DNA of 50,025 bases from Bog-473 sp049513455 (GTDB lineage Bacteria > Actinomycetota > Acidimicrobiia > Acidimicrobiales > RAAP-2): assembly GCA_049513455.1 (NCBI GenBank), contig JBEKWB010000018.1, positions 1-50,025 of the forward strand, given 5' to 3'. The notes beneath the pieces were generated by a model. It was not told the origin of the DNA, did not search any database, and worked only from the letters and a program-made list of their open reading frames with translations. The translations under genes were made by a program, and so were the position numbers. The first letter of the stretch is position 1, and each line of letters opens with the position of its first letter. This document shows, in pieces, positions 45,586 through 50,025 of the stretch.

Positions 45586-47799
45586 TCAGGGTGGGGTACC
45601 GAAGAGCCCGTGCGTTTCGACCTCCAAGTCGGCCCCGATGACGGGTGTCAGCCAGGAGGCATACGTGGCGGTGATGTGATTGTCGTCGCGATACACGAGG
45701 ATGTTGTTGACAATGACGGTACACGTGAGGTCGAAACAGAACCAGGGCTGTGTGTTGACGTAGCCGGCCCCGGCAGTCGCGGCCACAGCCTCCTCCTGGC
45801 CCACGCCGGAAGGGTTGTAATAGGGGTACTGCTTGGGCATCGTGCAGGCGACGGCATCTGTGAGATGGGCCGAGAGGCAGTCCGGCACCAGCCCGCTCAT
45901 CGGATAGGGGACGTCGCCCATCAGCACGACCTGGGCCCCGGTGGCCCGCAACGTCGTCATCATGGAGGAGAGCCCCTGCATCCAGGCCGCCCCGTCCACG
46001 ACCACACGGTCGTCGGGGATGCCGTACTCACGGGAGAACCCGAGGACGACCAGGGCAGGGTGCAGGGCCTGGATCCGGGCCACCACTGCGGCCCGCCACT
46101 GGTTGCACCCTGTGTACCAGCCGCCGAGATCGAGGCTGTAGACCGTGATGTTGATGGGGGGACACGTCGCCTTGGCCTGGGGGATCAGGTGCCACCCGTA
46201 CTGGTTGGCGAGGTTGTCGAAGGCCGGGAACCACATCAGGGCGTGGGAATCGCCGAAGAGGACCACGGTCTTCGAGGGCGGGGCTGTGACGTCGCCGTAG
46301 TTGCACGGGTTGACCGAGTTCTCGGTGAAGCCGTCGAAGCAGCCGTCGACGAAGGGTACCGCCTCGTCCGACGCGGCGTCGGCCAGACTCGGGGTGAGGT
46401 TGGCCGGGACGTCCAGGGTCCCCACCGATTGGGCAACGTCGGCTTGGACCTGGTTCGTCAGATTCTGGGCGGCGGCAACAGCCGGGTTGACGGTGGTTTC
46501 GGTCCCGCTTTTCTTACTCCGCGGACGCGGCGCCGAGAGCTTGGCGGTGCGGGCGTGCCCGCTCCCTATGAGAGGGGGCAGTGCCGCCGTCGAGAGCAGA
46601 ATGGTGGCGGCGGCGGCGGCGCTCAGCCCCACGGTGAGAAGAAGGGTGCGTCGGGGCCGGACCAGCCACGAAGCCCGCTGGAGCGGTCGCTCGAGTAAGA
46701 CCGTCGTCATGGCGGCCAGGACAAGGGCGAGGGCGCAAACGGCCACGTTGCCCCAGACGCTCAGTTGGTGGCCGACGACCGATGGAGCGAGGATCAACGC
46801 CGGCCAATGCCAGAGGTACCAGGTATAGGAGACGCGCCCGATGACCTGCATCGGCCAGCGGCCCAAGAACCAGACCGCGCCCGCGCGGGAGCGGACGCAG
46901 CCTCCGGCCACCACGGCGGCGGCGCCGACCACCGGGACCAGGGCCGCCGTGCCTGGGAACGGGGTCGCCGACGTGAAGGTGAGGGCCGAGAAGACGATGG
47001 CCCCGATGCCCAGCCAACTGAGCACGGACATCCAACGGCGGGGCAGTCGGCGCAGCCGCGGGGCAACGAGGGCCAGGAGGCCTCCGACGGCCAGTTCCCA
47101 GGCCCGGGTCGGGAGTGAGAAGAAGGCCCAGGGCTCGTTGGCCCGCGTGAGCCAGATGGAGAAGGCCAGCGAGCAGGCCGCCAGGAGGGCCATCGCCACC
47201 ACGATGGCCGAGAACAGCGGCTGGGCCTTCTCCTGCGAGGCCGAGCGCGTTCGCTTGGGGCGGTGCCACCAGACCAGGGAGGCGGCGAGGAGGAGCGCCG
47301 GCCACACCAGGTAGAACTGTTCCTCCACCCCGAGGGACCAGTAGTTGAGGAGCGGCGAGACGGGGCCGCTGACGCTCAGGTAGTTCGTGGCCTGGAGGGC
47401 GTAGCGGTAATTCCCCACGTAAAAGGCGTTGGCCAGCCCGTCCTTGGCCACGACCATCGCTTGGAGCGGGGGAAGGACGGCGCAGGAGACGGCCACGGTG
47501 ACCCCGATGACGAGCAGGGCCGAGGGTAGGAGGCGCCGAGCCCGACGGGCGTAGAACGCCCCGAAGGAGATCCGCCCACTTGCGGCGAGCTCGCGACCCA
47601 GATGCTCGGTGATCAAGAACCCCGAGATCACAAAGAAGACATCGACACCGACGTAGCCACCGGGGATGGCGGACAGGCCGGCGTGGTACGCCACCACGGC
47701 GAGGATGGCGACGGCCCGCAGTCCCTCGATGTCGGGTCGAAAATCGCCGCGCCGCCGGCGACGATCGCGTCCGTGTGTCGTCGACGGGTCCCTGGTCAC
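45586..47799 (-). CDS. OafA/YrhL-type acyltransferase with C-terminal SGNH domain
   Basis: 737 residues, GTG start. Residues 20 to about 400 are the acyltransferase-3 membrane domain (FRPDIEGLRAVAILAVVAYH, GYVGVDVFFVISGFLIT, about ten helices, YTWYLWHWPAL). After a linker and one more helix, residues 510-737 form an extracytoplasmic SGNH domain: FGDSHALMWFPA, GFSREYG and DDNHIT (catalytic Ser and Asp-x-x-His). These proteins O-acylate cell-surface polysaccharides or lipids. No polysaccharide genes are adjacent. Confidence 0.92.
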   Translation of the reverse strand: MTRDPSTTHGRDRRRRRGDFRPDIEGLRAVAILAVVAYHAGLSAIPGGYVGVDVFFVISGFLITEHLGRELAASGRISFGAFYARRARRLLPSALLVIGVTVAVSCAVLPPLQAMVVAKDGLANAFYVGNYRYALQATNYLSVSGPVSPLLNYWSLGVEEQFYLVWPALLLAASLVWWHRPKRTRSASQEKAQPLFSAIVVAMALLAACSLAFSIWLTRANEPWAFFSLPTRAWELAVGGLLALVAPRLRRLPRRWMSVLSWLGIGAIVFSALTFTSATPFPGTAALVPVVGAAAVVAGGCVRSRAGAVWFLGRWPMQVIGRVSYTWYLWHWPALILAPSVVGHQLSVWGNVAVCALALVLAAMTTVLLERPLQRASWLVRPRRTLLLTVGLSAAAAATILLSTAALPPLIGSGHARTAKLSAPRPRSKKSGTETTVNPAVAAAQNLTNQVQADVAQSVGTLDVPANLTPSLADAASDEAVPFVDGCFDGFTENSVNPCNYGDVTAPPSKTVVLFGDSHALMWFPAFDNLANQYGWHLIPQAKATCPPINITVYSLDLGGWYTGCNQWRAAVVARIQALHPALVVLGFSREYGIPDDRVVVDGAAWMQGLSSMMTTLRATGAQVVLMGDVPYPMSGLVPDCLSAHLTDAVACTMPKQYPYYNPSGVGQEEAVAATAGAGYVNTQPWFCFDLTCTVIVNNILVYRDDNHITATYASWLTPVIGADLEVETHGLFGTPP

Positions 47800-47972
47800 G
47801 GCTCCTATGGCCCGATGCTAGGCCGGATGGCGGGGCTTTTTCGGCGGGTGACCGCGACCTGGGCCTCGCATGTGCCGGCACGCCCCTCTCTGACCCTCTT
47901 CTTCTTTACCATCCCACTCGATTTCCTTGTATTGGCGGGAATACCGGCGGCCGGCCGAAGGTTGCACCAACC

Positions 47973-48581
47973 ATGACAGATTCGTTCGCGGTGACGTGGG
48001 ACTACCGCTGCCCGTTTGCACGCAATGCCCACGAGCATGTCCTGAGCGGCCTGGCCGCCGGGGCGGACTGGGACGTCACTTTCTTGGCGTTCTCGCTCGG
48101 CCAGGTCCATGTGGAGGAGGGCCAGCCGAGTGTGTGGGACAAGCCGGAACAAGACGGTGGCATTTTGGCCCTCCAGGCGGGGGTGGTCGTACGTGACCAC
48201 TTCGCCGAGCATTTCCCGAGCGTCCACCGGGCGCTGTTCGCCGCTCGTCACGAGAAGGCATTGCCGTTGGATGACCGTGCGGTGATCGAAGGGGTCCTGC
48301 GCGAACAGGGTGTGGAGCCCGAGGAGGTCTTCGCCCGCATCGACTCCGGCAAAGCATTGGCCACGGTACGAGACGAACACGAGCGCTATGTGGCCTCCCA
48401 CCACGTCTGGGGAGTGCCCACCTTCATCGCCGGTGACCAGGCTGTCTTCGTCCGGCTCATGGACCGATCCCCGGTCGGTGCCGACGCGGCGGCTTCGGTA
48501 CGCACCGTCGAGCGCACCGTCGACCTGGCGAGCGGCTGGACCGAGCTCAACGAGTTCAAGCACACCTCGATCCCACGTTGA
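47973..48581 (+). CDS. DsbA-family thioredoxin-fold protein with single-cysteine CPFA site
   Basis: 202 residues from ATG 47973. Opens with FAVTWDYRCPFARNAHEHVL, the DsbA/FrnE pattern, but the usual CxxC reads C13-P-F-A16, so only one cysteine remains. VWGVPTFIAGDQAVFVRLMD carries the cis-Pro loop typical of DsbA-like oxidoreductases and 2-hydroxychromene-2-carboxylate isomerases. No signal peptide: cytoplasmic. With one cysteine it may act as a glutathione/mycothiol-type transferase or isomerase rather than a disulfide oxidase. Confidence 0.85.
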   Translation: MTDSFAVTWDYRCPFARNAHEHVLSGLAAGADWDVTFLAFSLGQVHVEEGQPSVWDKPEQDGGILALQAGVVVRDHFAEHFPSVHRALFAARHEKALPLDDRAVIEGVLREQGVEPEEVFARIDSGKALATVRDEHERYVASHHVWGVPTFIAGDQAVFVRLMDRSPVGADAAASVRTVERTVDLASGWTELNEFKHTSIPR

Positions 48582-48646
48582 CGGCATACTCGCGCAGACA
48601 TGGGCTCCACCGCGTTCAGCGACGGTAGCGCCAACGGCGCAATCGG

Positions 48647-49213
48647 CTAGGCCCCCCTGACCGCGTCGCGCGCCTTGTCGAAAAGGGAGGCCACCACTCC
48701 GAAGATCACATCGCCCGGAGGAGTCTGGGGTGCGTGTGGGTGAGGGTGCGACGGAGCCTTGGCCTTGGCGAGCTCGTAGAGCCCGCCCAGGGCGAGGCGC
48801 GATTCGTCGTCCTCCATCTGCCCCAGCAGAGGGAATGTGGTGGCCTCTTCCGCGCCGGCATGGTCGAGCACCGCTCGCCGCAGGGTGGCGAACTGATCGG
48901 CGAACTCCTCTGACGAGGCGTCCAGTCTCTCCAGGGCGACGAGGAGCTTCTCGACCTCGGACTGCTCGGCAATCCGAGCTTTCGCTTCCTGCTCCCCGCC
49001 CGGGACAGCATGGCGGATGATGGGGTAGACGACGCGCTCTTCGGCGACCTCATGGCGCACGAGCGCGGTGACCACTTCGTAGAAGTACGCGGCCCGCTCG
49101 GTCGGCTCGGTGTGGTCGAAACGGCCCAGGAGCGCCTTGGCTTGCTCGTGGTCGGCGAGGAGAAGCTCGATGACGTCGGTGGTGGACATTGTGGTCATGG
49201 GTCGATCGGCCAT
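48647..49213 (-). CDS. Hemerythrin-like HHE-domain protein
   Basis: 188 residues; AGGAGCGAGATC precedes the ATG. Helical bundle with metal-type histidines and acids: LLADHEQAKALLGRF, LVRHEVAEERVVYPIIRH, VLDHAGAEEATTFPLL. HHE proteins bind di-iron and are linked to oxygen or nitric-oxide handling. The tail contains a His/Pro-rich segment (PSHPHPHAPQTPP) and a basic C-terminal helix. Convergent with the DsbA-like gene (65-bp gap). Confidence 0.9.
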   Translation of the reverse strand: MADRPMTTMSTTDVIELLLADHEQAKALLGRFDHTEPTERAAYFYEVVTALVRHEVAEERVVYPIIRHAVPGGEQEAKARIAEQSEVEKLLVALERLDASSEEFADQFATLRRAVLDHAGAEEATTFPLLGQMEDDESRLALGGLYELAKAKAPSHPHPHAPQTPPGDVIFGVVASLFDKARDAVRGA

Positions 49214-49742
49214 GATCTCGCTCCTGTCGTATGGTCGGGCCGGTGGGCCAGCGGTCTGGCTCGCTCACCCCCGAGATGAAACCCGACAAGAAATTAACCC
49301 ATCCGGCTGCAGGTGAGCGCCTCCGGGGTCGCTCGTGGTCAGCTACTGGCTCCGGCTTTGGGCACTTCCCACTGGGGGATGAGGTGTCGCTGAGCCGAAC
49401 CACAGGTTGGAGGCCAGCGAGCGCCTCTTCCGATCGCGGCCATTGACGCCGCCTCTCCTCGGGAACAGGGCAGTCCGGCTTGATGTCGTGCAGCACCCAG
49501 CAGCCCGGTGACCCAGACCTGGCTACGATGCCCCGTAGAGTACGGGTATGGCTGACGGAGGAGGACTGGGAAGAAGATGCCAGCTCGGGGCAGGTGCCAA
49601 CGGCCCAGCGTGGGTGGCGTTCGTTCTCGGTCGTCCTTCGAATCGAAACGCCCAGGTCGATGGCCCCGGCCTGGGCTCTGAGCACACACGGAGACTGCCC
49701 CCTGCCGGGGTCACCTACTAATTACGGAGGGGAACTCAAGAC
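49214..49742. other. Long non-coding gap
   Basis: 529 bp without a convincing gene, the longest gap in the window. It holds the divergent promoters of the hemerythrin-like gene and the last gene. A 57-codon frame (49548-49721, plus strand) starts MADGGGLGRRCQLGAGANGP, has no Shine-Dalgarno and no family resemblance; I do not call it. No tRNA-like fold or clear operator was found. Confidence 0.6.
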
Positions 49743-50025
49743 ATGGAGACAACGGTCGATTCGGCCTTCATCCGGCGCGCGGTCGAGGTCGCTGACCTGA
49801 ACGCGGCGCGGGTGGCGCTGTACCAACTGACCGGCGACCCCGAGGTGGCCCAGCTGCCGACCGCGGCCAACCTCGACGAGGCCCAGCGTGAGCTTCTGAT
49901 CAGCAAGGCCGTGTCCTGGCTGGAGCAGTACGCCGGACCGGTCAGGTTGACCGAGCCTCCCGAGGCCGAGCTCCGCACCCTCATGAACATGGCCACCGCC
50001 GAGGAGATGGACGACCTCGAGTTCG
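49743..50025 (+). CDS. Probable flavin-containing monooxygenase, N-terminal extension only (runs off the right edge)
   Basis: 94 complete codons are in the window; GGAGGGG lies about 10 nt before ATG 49743. The segment VADLNAARVALYQLTGDPEV, LDEAQRELLISKAVSWLEQY and PPEAELRTLMNMATAEEM resembles the helical N-terminal extension found before the FAD domain in 4-hydroxyacetophenone-monooxygenase-type Baeyer-Villiger enzymes. The FAD and NADPH motifs would lie beyond the edge, so this is a moderate call. Confidence 0.5.
   Translation, partial: METTVDSAFIRRAVEVADLNAARVALYQLTGDPEVAQLPTAANLDEAQRELLISKAVSWLEQYAGPVRLTEPPEAELRTLMNMATAEEMDDLEF

Noticed and set aside
48600..48650. 16-codon frame MGSTAFSDGSANGAIG between convergent genes
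   Set aside because: No ribosome site or proper TANNNT box; too short to support.
49548..49721. 57-codon frame in the long gap before the last gene
   Set aside because: No Shine-Dalgarno, no family resemblance, and similar frames arise by chance at this GC content.

Overview
High-GC, densely packed DNA with many GTG starts, leaderless-type promoters, an F420-type luciferase-like oxidoreductase, DUF222/13E12-HNH sequence and a complete hopanoid operon. This points to Actinomycetota. The mix of hopanoid genes, N-acyl-amino-acid amidohydrolases and TANNNT leaderless promoters would suit a soil or freshwater acidimicrobial lineage, but that placement is inference. No rRNA, tRNA, IS element, prophage or CRISPR array was seen.

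Layout. 1-925: the start of a DUF222/HNH gene running off the left edge, and a small cysteine-rich protein. 960-9556 (minus strand): seven-gene hopanoid operon hpnC-hpnD-hpnE-polyprenyl synthase-shc-[hpnG/ispH fusion]-hpnH, with every junction overlapping by 1 to 8 nt. A consensus promoter precedes hpnC, with an operator-like inverted repeat over its start region. Just upstream on the same strand lies an unusual MerR-TetR fusion regulator. 10.5-13.2 kb: DegV protein, lipoprotein, rhodanese-type sulfurtransferase. 13.2-16.9 kb: OpuC-type compatible-solute ABC transporter, with the ATPase divergent from two permeases and a binding protein; the binding-protein gene ends in a 17-bp tandem array. 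17.0-19.8 kb: transsulfuration pair (cystathionine beta-synthase with an extra N-terminal domain, and a cystathionine gamma-synthase/lyase). 19.9-25.8 kb: peptide deformylase, MacB/FtsX-type ABC exporter, serine hydrolase, small DUF2867-like protein.

25.8-45.5 kb is an accessory catabolic region: SDR, two D-aminoacylase-like amidohydrolases around a PF04909 amidohydrolase, a TetR-cyclase-SnoaL operon, a divergent agmatine deiminase/carbamoylputrescine-amidase-like pair, a formylglycine sulfatase, an acyl-CoA ligase, a SRPBCC protein, a frameshifted N,N-dimethylformamidase-like gene, a MarR/TauD-dioxygenase divergon, and an amidohydrolase paired with a luciferase-like oxidoreductase. 45.6-50 kb: OafA-type acyltransferase with SGNH domain, DsbA-like protein, hemerythrin-like protein, and the start of a probable flavin monooxygenase.

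How the genes work together. The hopanoid operon carries FPP-to-squalene (HpnC, D, E), cyclisation (Shc) and C35 side-chain steps (HpnH, HpnG-like), with the last isoprenoid-precursor step (IspH) fused onto the HpnG-like domain. The most novel candidates are that fusion, the MerR-TetR regulator upstream of it, and the extra N-terminal domain of cystathionine beta-synthase. The 26-45 kb region looks like hydrolysis of amides, sulfate esters and C-N bonds feeding acyl-CoA and oxygenase chemistry, but its substrate cannot be read from sequence alone.
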